Assembly: GCA_020723345.1 (NCBI GenBank)
Contig: DYJA01000013.1
Location: 1-64,000, forward strand
Direction of reading: 5' to 3'
Length of the DNA: 64,000 nucleotides
Source: Candidatus Aquidulcis sp.
GTDB taxonomy: Bacteria > Chloroflexota > Anaerolineae > UBA4142
Part shown: positions 23,770 to 33,059 of the stretch, one piece after another
Numbering within the stretch: the first letter of the stretch is position 1
Layout: each line of letters begins with the position of its first letter
Notes under the pieces: generated by a model
The model's input: the letters and a program-made list of their open reading frames with translations, nothing else
What the model was told of the DNA's origin: nothing
Database searches by the model: none
Program-made: the position numbers and the translations under genes

Positions 23770-24783
23770 ATGCGAGTCTCGATCAAAGATATTGCCAGGG
23801 CTGCGGGTGTTTCGCACTCCACCGTCTCGCGCGCGTTGAGCGACAGTCCTCTGATCACGGCGGAGACCAAAGCCCAGATCAAACGCATCGCGCGCGAGAT
23901 GGGTTATACGCCGGATGCGCGCGCGCGCAGTTTGGTGATGGGTGAAACGCGCACGGTCGGCGTCGTCGTCACGACGATTGCCGATCCGTTCATGGCGCCG
24001 GTCGTGCAGGGCATCGAAAGTACCGCGTACGAGAACGGTTATTCCGTGATCTTGGCGAGCGCGAATTCGGATCCGGCGCGCGAACTCGCGGCGGTCGAGA
24101 TGCTGCAATCCAAGCGCGTCGACGGCGTGATCGTCACCGCGTCGCGCGTCGGCGCGTTGTATCAAGATCATCTTGGGCGCATCGGCGTGCCGGTCGTCCT
24201 CCTCAACAATCACAGCGAGCAAAGCGGGCGGTACTTGTACACCGTCACTGTCGACAATCAACACGGCGCGCGCCTCGCGACCCAGCACTTGATCGAACTG
24301 GGTCATCGCCGCATCGCGTACATCGCGGGACCCGCGGATCATAGTTCGAACGCCGGGCGCATGGAAGGGTACCGTCAAGCATTGACCGAAGCCGGGATTC
24401 CTTTCATTTCCGATCTCGTCGCGCAAGGCGATGGCAAGATGGACGCCGGGATGCGCGCGTTGCCCGCGCTGATGGATCTCGCCGAACGTCCGACCGGCTT
24501 GTTCTGCTACAACGACATGACCGCGATCGGCGTCCTGCGCGCGGCGCGCCAACTTGGGATCGACGTTCCGCGCGATTTATCCATCGTCGGCTTTGACGAT
24601 ATTGCATTTGCGTCGTTCATCACTCCGCCGCTGACGACGATCGCGCAGCCGCAATTCGAAATGGGACAACAAGCGATGCAAATGTTACTCACACGAATCC
24701 GCCAATCGCCGGATGCGCCGATTTCGGATATTTTGATCGAAGGCAAATTGATCGTGCGCGAATCAACGCGCCGACGGGCGTAA
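23770..24783 (+). CDS. LacI-family repressor of the cyclitol clusters
   Basis: A 337-aa LacI/GalR regulator. The N-terminal HTH (SIKDIARAAGVSHSTVSRALS) and hinge helix are followed by a periplasmic-binding-protein-like ligand domain with FCYNDMTAIGVLRA and SIVGFDDIAFASF. ATG 23770 follows GGAGGG. It heads an operon of polyol dehydrogenase, iolG, iolM and iolK genes. The shared operator before its own gene and before iolI-iolN-iolO suggests that it represses both and responds to an inositol-derived inducer (inference). Confidence 0.9.
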   Translation: MRVSIKDIARAAGVSHSTVSRALSDSPLITAETKAQIKRIAREMGYTPDARARSLVMGETRTVGVVVTTIADPFMAPVVQGIESTAYENGYSVILASANSDPARELAAVEMLQSKRVDGVIVTASRVGALYQDHLGRIGVPVVLLNNHSEQSGRYLYTVTVDNQHGARLATQHLIELGHRRIAYIAGPADHSSNAGRMEGYRQALTEAGIPFISDLVAQGDGKMDAGMRALPALMDLAERPTGLFCYNDMTAIGVLRAARQLGIDVPRDLSIVGFDDIAFASFITPPLTTIAQPQFEMGQQAMQMLLTRIRQSPDAPISDILIEGKLIVRESTRRRA

Positions 24784-24830
24784 AATACCAAACGTGCTAA
24801 ATCCAATTTGGCAGATTTGAGGAGATATTC

Positions 24831-25874
24831 ATGGACAAAATGAGAGCATTTGTTTTTCACGATGTTGGCAAAATCGAACTGACCGAATTGCCGATCCCGC
24901 AAGTCAAAGACCCGGACGATGTTTTGCTCAAGGTCAAAGCGGTCGGCATCTGCGGCTCCGACATCAAAATTATCGAAGGCAAGCATCATTTCAAACCGCA
25001 CACCGTGCTCGGTCACGAATTTTGCGGCGAGGTCGTCGCGGTGGGCACGCACGTCCACCACGTCAAGGTGGGTGACCGCGTCGCGATTGACAACAACATT
25101 CGCTGCGGCTTTTGCTCGTTCTGCCGGATGGGCTTGTCGAGCCAGTGCGTCGAGATCAAGACGAGCGCGCTCGGCGTGATGCGCGACGGCGGGTACGCCG
25201 AGTACTGCCTCGTCCCGGAAAAGCAATGTTTCGTTTTGCCGCCGGAAATTGACGACGTGTTTGGTACGCAAGTCGAAACATTGGCGACGGTCGTCAACGG
25301 GATGAACACACTCTTAATGCTGCCGTACGATTACGTGCTGGTTCTCGGTTTTGGTCCGATTGGTTATCTGTTCGCGCAATTCGCCAAGAACATCGCCGCC
25401 AAAGTTGCGGTGACCGAAATCGATCCGTTCCGCATCAGCGTCGCGAAAGAGTGCGGGTTGACGGTGTGGAATCCGAACGAAGTGGACGTCGAGAAAAAGA
25501 TTACCGAGTTCACGTACGGACGCAAAGCCGACATCGTGATCGAAGCGACGGGCAACGCGCTGGAGACCGCGCTCAAGTGTGTGACGCCCGGCGGCAAGGT
25601 GCTGCCGTTCGGCATGGATTCGAGCATCACGACGACGATTGTGCCGAACGAGATCACGCGTTGGGCAACCAAGATCCTGGGTCTGTACCTGGGACAAAAC
25701 ACGATGGTGCCTTCGATTCGCATTTTCCAAGAGAACCGTCTGAACATGAAGCCATTCTTCACGAAGGTTATTCCACTCAACGAGGGTCTCAGCGCGTTCG
25801 GCGACCTGGGTTTGGATCTCCAGACGCTGCACCACAAGCCCAAGCGCGCGATGAAGATTGTTATGCGAGTTTGA
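24831..25874 (+). CDS. Zinc-dependent medium-chain polyol dehydrogenase
   Basis: A 347-aa MDR-family alcohol dehydrogenase of the sorbitol/threonine dehydrogenase type. The catalytic zinc site shows VGICGSD and GHEFCGE. The structural-zinc loop CGFCSFCRMGLSSQC has four cysteines. The Rossmann segment is VLVLGFGPIGYLFAQ. The substrate is unknown; the operon suggests a cyclitol, a keto-sugar acid or a hexuronate-derived intermediate such as tagaturonate. GAGGAGAT precedes the ATG. Confidence 0.85.
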   Translation: MDKMRAFVFHDVGKIELTELPIPQVKDPDDVLLKVKAVGICGSDIKIIEGKHHFKPHTVLGHEFCGEVVAVGTHVHHVKVGDRVAIDNNIRCGFCSFCRMGLSSQCVEIKTSALGVMRDGGYAEYCLVPEKQCFVLPPEIDDVFGTQVETLATVVNGMNTLLMLPYDYVLVLGFGPIGYLFAQFAKNIAAKVAVTEIDPFRISVAKECGLTVWNPNEVDVEKKITEFTYGRKADIVIEATGNALETALKCVTPGGKVLPFGMDSSITTTIVPNEITRWATKILGLYLGQNTMVPSIRIFQENRLNMKPFFTKVIPLNEGLSAFGDLGLDLQTLHHKPKRAMKIVMRV

Positions 25875-25890
25875 TCTTTATTCATCGATG

Positions 25891-25936
25891 CGTGATACGT
25901 GATGCGTGATGCGTGAGTCACGCATCACGTATCACG
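25891..25936. repeat. Perfect inverted repeat of 7-bp words before iolG
   Basis: Arms of 19 bp (25891-25909 and 25918-25936) are exact complements built from GTGATAC/GTGATGC words, with an 8-nt loop. They sit in the 80-bp gap within the operon. Confidence 0.9.
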
Positions 25937-25954
25937 ACCATACATGAGGCAACT

Positions 25955-26968
25955 ATGACCAGACACGTCAACATCGCCGTTATCGGCACGGGACGCATGG
26001 GCAGCGTCCACGCGCGCAACCTCGCGCGCCAAATCCCCGCCGCGAATCTCGCCGCGGTGTGCGACATTCGGTTGGAGGTCGCGCAAGCGGTCGCGGATGA
26101 ACTCGGCGTTACGCGCGTCGTGCGCGACTATCACGAATTGCTCGCGGACAAGAGCATCGAAGCGGTACTGATCGCGACGAACACCGATACGCACGCGTTC
26201 ATCGTGAACGATGTGGCGGCGGCGGGCAAGCATATTTTTTGCGAAAAACCGATTGCGCTCGACTTGGCAGATGTAGACGGCGCACTCGCCGCCGTCGAAA
26301 AGCACGGCGTCAAGTTTCAGGTCGGATTCAATCGCCGATTCGACAAGAGTCTCAAGCGCGTCCACGACATCGTCGCGTCCGGCGAAATCGGGCGACCGTG
26401 CATCTTGCGGATCGCGGCGCGCGATCCGGAACCGCCGCCGGTCGAGTACGCGCGCACGTCGGGCGGCATGTTCCTCGACATGACGATTCACGATTTCGAC
26501 ATGGCGCGTTTTCAAGTCGGCGAGATCGAAGAGGTGTACGCGATCGGCAACGTGCTGGTCGCGCCGGAGTACGCCGCGATTGGCGATCTTGATACGAATA
26601 TCGTTTCACTCAAGTTCGCAAACGGCGCGCTCGGCGTGATTGACAACAGCCGACAGGCGGTCTACGGCTACGATCAACGCCTCGAAGTGTTCTGCTCGAA
26701 CGGCGTCGCGCTGGCGGAAAACGAATCGGAAAACACGGTGATCAAAGCCAGCAAGGACGGTTATCTCTCCGCGCGCTTGCCGTACTTTTTCATGGATCGT
26801 TACGCGGCGTGCTACGTGGAAGAAGTGCGCCAGTTTATCGAATGTGTGCGCGACGACAAGCCGGTGCCGGTTGGCGGCAAGGATGGACGCGCGGCGGTGG
26901 TGTTGGGTTATGCCGCGTGGAAATCGTACCGCGAAAATCGTCCGGTCAAAGTGAGCGAAATTGGATGA
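25955..26968 (+). CDS. iolG: Inositol 2-dehydrogenase, Gfo/Idh/MocA family
   Basis: NAD-dependent oxidoreductase of 337 aa. The Rossmann motif VIGTGRMGSVHARN, the catalytic-type EKPIALDL, and GFNRRFD followed by MTIHDFDMARF (with the conserved Asp-His pair) match myo-inositol 2-dehydrogenase, which makes scyllo-inosose. The assignment is strengthened by its neighbours iolM and iolK, which have the same linkage in Thermotoga maritima (family knowledge). ATG 25955 follows GAGG. Other Gfo/Idh substrates cannot be excluded from sequence alone. Confidence 0.78.
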   Translation: MTRHVNIAVIGTGRMGSVHARNLARQIPAANLAAVCDIRLEVAQAVADELGVTRVVRDYHELLADKSIEAVLIATNTDTHAFIVNDVAAAGKHIFCEKPIALDLADVDGALAAVEKHGVKFQVGFNRRFDKSLKRVHDIVASGEIGRPCILRIAARDPEPPPVEYARTSGGMFLDMTIHDFDMARFQVGEIEEVYAIGNVLVAPEYAAIGDLDTNIVSLKFANGALGVIDNSRQAVYGYDQRLEVFCSNGVALAENESENTVIKASKDGYLSARLPYFFMDRYAACYVEEVRQFIECVRDDKPVPVGGKDGRAAVVLGYAAWKSYRENRPVKVSEIG

Positions 26969-26995
26969 AGATCGGTTGGACACGAATGAACACAG

Positions 26996-27048
26996 ATAAA
27001 CACAGATTTTTTAATCAGTGTCATCAGTGTTTATCAGTGTCCCATTTT
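26996..27048. repeat. Intergenic word repeat between iolG and iolM
   Basis: AACACAGATA-type words on the left face repeated ATCAGTGT words on the right and form an imperfect hairpin across a T-run. The AGGAGA ribosome site of iolM follows. Confidence 0.65.
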
Positions 27049-27061
27049 TAGGAGAAATACA

Positions 27062-28258
27062 ATGAACGGCAAAATGCAAGGCGTAACTTTGGTTGCGGAT
27101 TGGAAACCGAAACCAGGTTTCAAACTCGGCGCGAAAGATATCGAAGGTCGCCAAACGTATCTCGGCAGTTTGGTGTGGCGCAATCCGCGCCTCGAGATTC
27201 GCGAGTACGACATTCCGACGCCGGGTCCCGACGAAGTGCTGCTCGAAGTCAAAGCGTGCGGCATCTGCGGTTCCGACGTGCACATGGCGCAAGCGGACAA
27301 AGAGGGCTACATTTTTTATCCGGGCTTGACCGGCTTTCCGAGCATCCTGGGTCACGAATTCTCCGGCGTCGTCGTCGAAGCCGGGAAGAACGCGTTCGAC
27401 AAACGAACGAACAAGCCGTTCAAAGGCGGCGAGCGCGTGACCTCGGAGGAAATGTTGTGGTGCGCGAGTTGTCGCCCGTGCGCGGATGGTCAGCCGAATC
27501 ACTGCGAGCGCCTGGACGAAGTCGGCTTCAACGTCAACGGCGCGTACGCCAAGTACATGGTTTTGCCCGCGCGCACGATCTGGAGTCTGGAGCCGATGGC
27601 GCAGCGGTACAAAGGCGACGATATTTTCATCGCGGGCAGTTTGATCGAACCGACGTGCGTCGCGTACAACGCGGTGATCGAGCGCGGCGGCGGCATTCGT
27701 CCCGGTGATCGTGTCGTGATTCTTGGTGGCGGTCCGGTCGGCGTCGCCGCGTGCGCGATTTTGCGACGCGCCGGCGCGTCCAAGGTCATCATCTCGGAAC
27801 CGCAAAAAGAACGCACCGAACTCGCGCTGAAACTCGGCGCGACGCACGCGATCAATCCGGCGAAAGAAGATTTCGCGGATCGCGTGTTGGAAATCACCGA
27901 AGGGATGGGCGCGGACTTGTTCATGGAAGCGACCGGTTTGCCCGAACGCGTTTATCCCGGCATCGAGCGCGTGATCTGGGAAGGCAGAACGCTCAACAGC
28001 ACCGTCGTTGTGACGGCGCGCGCGGAAGCGAAAATGCCGGTGACCGGCGAAGTGCTGCAAGTGCGGCGCGCGCGCATCGTCGGCGCGCAGGGACACTCCG
28101 GGCACGGCAATTTCCCGCGCGTGATCGAGTGCATGGCGGATGGGATGGACATGACGCCGATGATCACCAAGCGGATCACGCTGGATCAAGTGCCGGAGAA
28201 TATCGTCGGGCTGCAAACAGATCGAAGTAACTGTAAGATTACCTACATTGCGAAATAG
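27062..28258 (+). CDS. iolM: Zinc-dependent scyllo-inosose 3-dehydrogenase (IolM-like)
   Basis: A 398-aa MDR dehydrogenase with the N-terminal extension and length expected for Thermotoga IolM. Catalytic-zinc motifs are CGICGSDVHM and GHEFSGVV; the structural-zinc loop is CASCRPCADGQPNHC; the nucleotide fold is VVILGGGPVGVAAC. IolM oxidises scyllo-inosose to a diketo-inositol, which IolN then opens. It lies between iolG and iolK in one operon, the same gene company as in T. maritima (recalled knowledge). Specificity should be treated as a strong prediction, not proof. Confidence 0.76.
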   Translation: MNGKMQGVTLVADWKPKPGFKLGAKDIEGRQTYLGSLVWRNPRLEIREYDIPTPGPDEVLLEVKACGICGSDVHMAQADKEGYIFYPGLTGFPSILGHEFSGVVVEAGKNAFDKRTNKPFKGGERVTSEEMLWCASCRPCADGQPNHCERLDEVGFNVNGAYAKYMVLPARTIWSLEPMAQRYKGDDIFIAGSLIEPTCVAYNAVIERGGGIRPGDRVVILGGGPVGVAACAILRRAGASKVIISEPQKERTELALKLGATHAINPAKEDFADRVLEITEGMGADLFMEATGLPERVYPGIERVIWEGRTLNSTVVVTARAEAKMPVTGEVLQVRRARIVGAQGHSGHGNFPRVIECMADGMDMTPMITKRITLDQVPENIVGLQTDRSNCKITYIAK

Positions 28259-28260
28259 CA

Positions 28261-28313
28261 GCGTGTTGCGTGTTGCGTATTCCGTATTCCGTTCTATGCA
28301 ACACGCAACACGC
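28261..28313. repeat. Perfect inverted repeat of 7-bp words before iolK
   Basis: Arms GCGTGTTGCGTGTTGC (28261-28276) and GCAACACGCAACACGC (28298-28313) are exact complements. The unit is the 7-bp word GTGTTGC, and two ATTCCGT words occupy the loop. Confidence 0.9.
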
Positions 28314-28327
28314 AGAATCGATCAACG

Positions 28328-29209
28328 ATGTCATCACACCCAACCTACGACATTCTGATGTTCGGTCACTTTGCCAAAGATCGCAATGTGGTGGACGGGC
28401 AAGGCAAGATCGAATCGGGCGGCGCGGTGTACTTTGGCAGCGTCGTCGTGCGCCGGATCGGTTTGCGCGTCGCCATCGTCACACGCTTGCACCCGGACGA
28501 TTTTGTCCGACTCGACGAATTGAAGCAAGAAGGAATCGACGTTTTCGCCAAGCCCGCGCCGCAGACCTCCGGCATCGAAAACTCGTACAAATCCGCCGAT
28601 ATGGAACGCCGGATCTGTAAGCCGCTCGGTTTCGCCGGCGCGCTGCAAATCGCCGACGTGCCGGATGCGACCGCGCGCCTCTATGCGATCACGCCGATCA
28701 TCGCCGGTGAATTCGATCTCGCGTTTCTGCGCGCGATTGCCGCGCGCGGTCCGCTCGCGCTCGACGCGCAAGGTTTCGTGCGCGTGCGCGACGGCGACGA
28801 TCTGGTGTCGCGCCCGTGGAAGGAAATGGCGGATGGACTCAAGCACGTCACGTACTTGAAAGTCGATCGCGCCGAAGCGGAATTGCTGACCGGCGAAACG
28901 GATCTCGCGCAAGCCGCGCGCAAACTCGCCGCGTACGGTCCGCGCGAAATCGTTCTGACGCAATCGTCGGGCGTGACGGTTTTTGCCGATGGGCAAATTT
29001 ACACCGCTCCGTTCACGCCGCGTTCGCTCGCCGGACGCACCGGGCGCGGCGACACGTGCTTTATGTCGTACCTGGGTCGGCGGCTCACCACGTCGCCTGC
29101 CGACGCGTGTCGTTTTGCCGCGGCGGTGACGACGCTAAAGCAAGAAAAACCCGGACCGTGGCGCGGCGCCCTCGCCGAAGTGCAAGCGATGATCGCGCAG
29201 TGGAAATAA
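28328..29209 (+). CDS. iolK: PfkB-family sugar kinase of the inositol pathway (IolK-like)
   Basis: A 293-aa ribokinase/PfkB kinase. It begins ILMFGHFAKDRNVVDG, has GGAVYFGSVV near residue 40 and ends in the PfkB signature GRTGRGDTC, whose Asp242 is the catalytic base. Segments such as TSGIENSY, DAQGFVRVRDG and LKVDRAEAELLTG closely resemble the T. maritima kinase TM0415 encoded with iolG/M/N/O. The product would be a phosphorylated keto-sugar acid, though the exact substrate is uncertain. It is the last gene of cluster A. Confidence 0.76.
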   Translation: MSSHPTYDILMFGHFAKDRNVVDGQGKIESGGAVYFGSVVVRRIGLRVAIVTRLHPDDFVRLDELKQEGIDVFAKPAPQTSGIENSYKSADMERRICKPLGFAGALQIADVPDATARLYAITPIIAGEFDLAFLRAIAARGPLALDAQGFVRVRDGDDLVSRPWKEMADGLKHVTYLKVDRAEAELLTGETDLAQAARKLAAYGPREIVLTQSSGVTVFADGQIYTAPFTPRSLAGRTGRGDTCFMSYLGRRLTTSPADACRFAAAVTTLKQEKPGPWRGALAEVQAMIAQWK

Positions 29210-29235
29210 ACCGAATGTGCAAGTGGCGCAATCTG

Positions 29236-29244
29236 TGGTAAAAT
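29236..29244 (+). promoter_or_regulatory. Possible extended -10 promoter of first AfuABC-like operon
   Basis: TGG-TAAAAT forms an extended -10-like element about 110 bp before the ATG at 29353. It has one mismatch and no clear -35 box, so read-through from cluster A is also possible. Confidence 0.35.
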
Positions 29245-29352
29245 AGGCACGCTCATAATCGAGCAAGATTACGCGAAAGGGGGAATGTGAATACGCCAAA
29301 TGGTTCTTCAAAGTCGAAGTATGCCAGTTTGAATCTCGAAAAGGAGAAGAAA

Positions 29353-30501
29353 ATGCGTTCCAAGTTGTTCGTTTTGTCCATGCTCGTGTTGCTGGTGATC
29401 GTCGCGGTCGCGTGCGCGCAACCGCCGACGCCAGCCCCCACGGCAGCGCCACCGACGGCAGCGCCGGCGGCGCCCAAGCCAACCGAAGCGCCCAAACCAA
29501 CCGCGGTGCCACCGACAGCTGCACCGAAACCAACTGAAGCGCCCAAAGCGCTCAAGGGCGAGCTCAATCTGCTCTGCACACCGCAAGAAGAATGGTGCGC
29601 CGGGATGAAGAAGCAGTTCGAAGCCAAGTATCCGGGCGTCACGGTCAACTACATTCGACTTTCCAGCGGCGAATCGCTGACGCGCCTGCGCAACGAAAAG
29701 GCGAATCCTCAGTTTGACGTTTGGTGGGGCGGCCCCATCGACTCGCAGATTGCGGCAAAGAAGGAAGGATTGCTCGAGCCGTACAAGAACGCGCAGCAAG
29801 CCAACATCATTGACCCCAAATTGATGATCGATCAAGATGCGACCCCGTCGTGGGTGGGCATCTACGTCGGTTCGCTTGGTTTCGCGACCAACACCAAGCA
29901 GTCTGCGATTAAACCGCCAACCGCGCTCGATGATTTGATCAAACCCGAACTCAAAGGGCAGATCGTCATCGCACACCCAGCCACATCTGGCACATCGTTC
30001 ACTTTTATGTGCACCGTTCTCCAGATCAAGGGTGAGAAGGACGGCTGGGAGTACATGAAGAAGTTCGCCGCGAATGTCCAAACCTGGACCAAGAGCGGCG
30101 CGACCCCGGTTCAAAACGTGGGTAAGGGCGAAGCCGCGGTCGGCGTCGTCTTTTCGCACGACATCGTCAAGGGCATTGACGACGACAAAATGCCCTTAGC
30201 ACTGACCTTCCCCGCCGAAGGGACCGGATACGAAATCGGTGGCATGGCTCTCGTCAAGGGCGCCAAGAATCTGGATAACGCCAAGGCGTGGTACGACTGG
30301 GCGCTCGAAGGCAAGACCCAAGAATTGGGCAAGACCTACAAAGCGTACCAGGGCTTGACGATCAAAGGCGCCGTGCCGCCCAAGCCCGAATTGCTGCAAG
30401 TCAAGCTCATCAACTACAACTTTGACTATTGCGGCAACAACCGGACCGCGTTCATTGACAAGTTCTCGAACGAAATCGCGGCAGCATCACTCGCCAAGTA
30501 A
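29353..30501 (+). CDS. AfuA/FbpA-like ABC substrate-binding lipoprotein
   Basis: Solute-binding lipoprotein of 382 aa. The signal peptide has lipobox VAVAC with Cys21 and is followed by a Pro/Thr/Ala linker to about residue 70. The mature domain (GELNLLCTPQEEWCAGM) is of the iron(III)/hexose-phosphate/polyamine binding fold. Family names imply ferric iron, but characterised AfuA binds sugar phosphates, and the flanking genes are all sugar or cyclitol catabolic. ATG 29353 follows AAGGAG. Operon with a fused permease and an ATPase. Confidence 0.88.
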   Translation: MRSKLFVLSMLVLLVIVAVACAQPPTPAPTAAPPTAAPAAPKPTEAPKPTAVPPTAAPKPTEAPKALKGELNLLCTPQEEWCAGMKKQFEAKYPGVTVNYIRLSSGESLTRLRNEKANPQFDVWWGGPIDSQIAAKKEGLLEPYKNAQQANIIDPKLMIDQDATPSWVGIYVGSLGFATNTKQSAIKPPTALDDLIKPELKGQIVIAHPATSGTSFTFMCTVLQIKGEKDGWEYMKKFAANVQTWTKSGATPVQNVGKGEAAVGVVFSHDIVKGIDDDKMPLALTFPAEGTGYEIGGMALVKGAKNLDNAKAWYDWALEGKTQELGKTYKAYQGLTIKGAVPPKPELLQVKLINYNFDYCGNNRTAFIDKFSNEIAAASLAK

Positions 30502-30521
30502 ATCGCGCATCACTTGTTCGC

Positions 30522-30617
30522 AGAGGGGCAGGGGCGCAGTGGGGCAGGGGAGAATCCTGAGCAGAGGCGATGGACTCCCCTGTTCTCCCGCACCTCTGCT
30601 CCGCTGCGCGAGGGATA
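30522..30617. repeat. Imperfect G-rich inverted repeat before fused permease gene
   Basis: CGCAGAGGGGCAGGGG-type words face CCCCTGTTCTCCCGCACCTCTGC on the other side. No gene is seen in this 123-bp gap. Confidence 0.6.
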
Positions 30618-30624
30618 GTCGAAG

Positions 30625-32982
30625 ATGACTGTAATGACCCACACGCGTTCCTCACCTCTTTCGTCGCTCGTCCGGCGCTACCGCGAGTTGCGGCTGATCG
30701 CGCAAGATCCGGTGCTGCTGATCGGCTTGATCATCACCGGCGCATTTATCCTGGCGTTTGTGATTTGGCCCCTCGCGCGCGTGATCGTGCAGGGATTTTT
30801 CATCGCCGATAGCAAGCCCGACGCCGGCACCTTCAACCTCGATCAGTTTACGCGCTATGTCAGTCCACAGTTCGCTTTACAATATTGGAGTATTTTCCGC
30901 GATACGCTTTTAATGGGCGTTTTTGCGGCAATCGGTAGCACCGCGCTGGGATTCCTCTTTGCCTACACGGTTGTGCGTTGCAACATTCCCTTCAAGCGCG
31001 TCGTCCACGCGTTCACACTTTTGCCGACCATCTCCCCGCCGTTTGCGATTGCGCTCGCCGCGATTCTCCTCTTTGGGCGTGCGGGCTTGGTCACCAAGGA
31101 TATTTTGCATATCGAGTTCAAGCCCGGTGTGAACGACATTTATGGGCTGGACGGTCTCGTCTTCGTCCAGATCATCACTTTCTTTTCGGTGGCGTACCTC
31201 ATTCTGCGGGGCTTGCTCGAACGAATCGATCCTTCGATGGAAGAAGCCGCGCTCAGTCTCGGCGCGAGCAAGTGGCATATCTTCCGCACGATCACACTGC
31301 CTTTGCTGACGCCCGGCATCGCCGCTTCGTTCCTCTTGATGTTCGTCGAGTCGTTGGCAGACTTGGGCAACCCGGTTTTCATCGGCGGCAACGTCACGGT
31401 GCTTTCGACGCAAATCTGGATCGCGGTGAACGGCGAATTCAATCAGCAAAAAGGCGCGGCGCTGTCGCTGATTTTGCTTTTGCCGACGCTCACCGTGTAT
31501 CTTTTGCAACGCTATTGGGTCTCACGCAAATCCTACATTTCGGTCACCGGCAAGCCGACCGGCGGCGGCGCCGGTTTTGTGAAAGAGCCATTGATTCGCT
31601 GGACTTGTATCGTCCTGACATTTCTGGTCTTGCTGCTTGTCTTCGCGCTCTACGCGGCGATCTTTCTCGGCTCGATCACGCGGCTGTGGGGCATTGACTA
31701 TACGCTTGATTTGACGCATTACGGACGGATGTTTTCCGCCGGACTCACGGCGATCCTCGACACGACCTTTCTCTCCGCAGTCGCTACTCCGATTGCTGGC
31801 ATCGCCGGAATGGTGATCGCGTTTCTGGTCGTGCGCAAGACCTTCAGCGGCAAAGAGGCGCTCGACTTTACGTCGAACCTGGGCGGCGCAGTGCCCGGCA
31901 CGATCCTGGGGATCGGTTACATCATCGCGTTCATTCAAGCGCCGATGCCGGTCGTCATTCTGATCTACGTTCTGCTCGCGTACTATCTGCTCGCGCCGAG
32001 CGCGCGCGGTTTGATCGCGCGTACTTTGGTTTTTCTGGCGGGAACTTTGCTGGGCGCGGGCGCGCTCCTGCTCAACCTGAACGCGAAAGGTCGTCAGCCG
32101 CTTGTGGCGAACGATTGGCTTGCGCCCTTGGCAAGTCTGCCGATTCTGGATATGCAAACCTGGTTGACGCTGCTCGCGGGAATTTTGGTTGTGCTGGCGT
32201 CGGTCAGTCTGTTTCTCGTCGAGCGCAAGTCGCGGCGCGCGATCGTGATTCTGCTTGTGTTCATGGCGGCGTACCTCTTGTCGCGTCAGTTCATCGCCGA
32301 CTGGACGCTACCCATCTTGGTGTGGGGACGCAGTGTCGGCGGCGATTTTTGGCCCCGCTTTGTGGCTTCGCTTACCAAATGGATCAATCTGCTTTTCCAA
32401 CCACCGATGGCGATCCTGGGTTTCACCTACACCGCGCTGGGCGCGTTCATCGTGGGGCGTTTTGTTCCGCGCGCGCGTCCACTCGTTGCGGTTGCGCTAA
32501 TCGCCGTGTGCTGCGCGATCACTTTTCTGGGCGAACCGCTCGCGCTCGTCGGATCGGCGTACATCATTCTTGCCGCGTACGCGGTGCGGAGTTTGCCGAC
32601 TTCGGTGCGCGCGGGCGTGGCGTCGCTCCAGCAAATCGATCCGGCGATTGAAGAAGCGTCCACGAATCTGGGCGCGGACGCGTCGCTGACGTTTCGCCAA
32701 ATCACATTGCCGCTGATTCTCCCCGCGTTCCTCGCCGGGTTGATCTTTAGTTTTGCGCGGCACATGACTTCGCTCTCCGCGATCATTTTCCTCTCGTCGC
32801 CCAAGTGGCCCATCTTGACCGCGCTGATTATGAGCGAAGTCGAGCAAGGTGGCACGAGCGTCGCCGCCGCGTATTCGTTCGTCCTGATCGTGATCGTGCT
32901 GGCGGCGATTGGCTTGATGTACGCGATTATCGGTCGCGCGTTCCGTGGCGAGGGTGTTGAATTGTCGCTGGGCGCGGGATAA
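30625..32982 (+). CDS. AfuB/FbpB-like double ABC permease
   Basis: A 785-aa inner-membrane protein that joins two permease modules. Each carries an EAA loop: EEAALSLGASKWHIFRTITL in the first half and EEASTNLGADASLTFRQITL in the second. The length exceeds the usual fused FbpB (about 550 aa) because of additional hydrophobic segments in the middle (LVFLAGTLLGAGALLLNL, AIVILLVFMAAYLL). It would form the channel of the importer with the binding protein at 29353 and the ATPase at 33060. ATG 30625 is followed by a second ATG at 30634. Confidence 0.9.
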   Translation: MTVMTHTRSSPLSSLVRRYRELRLIAQDPVLLIGLIITGAFILAFVIWPLARVIVQGFFIADSKPDAGTFNLDQFTRYVSPQFALQYWSIFRDTLLMGVFAAIGSTALGFLFAYTVVRCNIPFKRVVHAFTLLPTISPPFAIALAAILLFGRAGLVTKDILHIEFKPGVNDIYGLDGLVFVQIITFFSVAYLILRGLLERIDPSMEEAALSLGASKWHIFRTITLPLLTPGIAASFLLMFVESLADLGNPVFIGGNVTVLSTQIWIAVNGEFNQQKGAALSLILLLPTLTVYLLQRYWVSRKSYISVTGKPTGGGAGFVKEPLIRWTCIVLTFLVLLLVFALYAAIFLGSITRLWGIDYTLDLTHYGRMFSAGLTAILDTTFLSAVATPIAGIAGMVIAFLVVRKTFSGKEALDFTSNLGGAVPGTILGIGYIIAFIQAPMPVVILIYVLLAYYLLAPSARGLIARTLVFLAGTLLGAGALLLNLNAKGRQPLVANDWLAPLASLPILDMQTWLTLLAGILVVLASVSLFLVERKSRRAIVILLVFMAAYLLSRQFIADWTLPILVWGRSVGGDFWPRFVASLTKWINLLFQPPMAILGFTYTALGAFIVGRFVPRARPLVAVALIAVCCAITFLGEPLALVGSAYIILAAYAVRSLPTSVRAGVASLQQIDPAIEEASTNLGADASLTFRQITLPLILPAFLAGLIFSFARHMTSLSAIIFLSSPKWPILTALIMSEVEQGGTSVAAAYSFVLIVIVLAAIGLMYAIIGRAFRGEGVELSLGAG

Positions 32983-32995
32983 AGTCAGAAGGCGG

Positions 32996-33030
32996 AAGGA
33001 TGAAGGATGAATCCATTTTCATCCTTCATC
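32996..33030. repeat. 7-bp-word hairpin between permease and ATPase genes
   Basis: GATGAAGGATGA (32999-33010) pairs exactly with TCATCCTTCATC (33019-33030); the unit is GGATGAA. Further TTTCATCCCTCATCC words follow. Confidence 0.85.
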
Positions 33031-33059
33031 TTTCATCCCTCATCCTTCGGAGTTTAGCA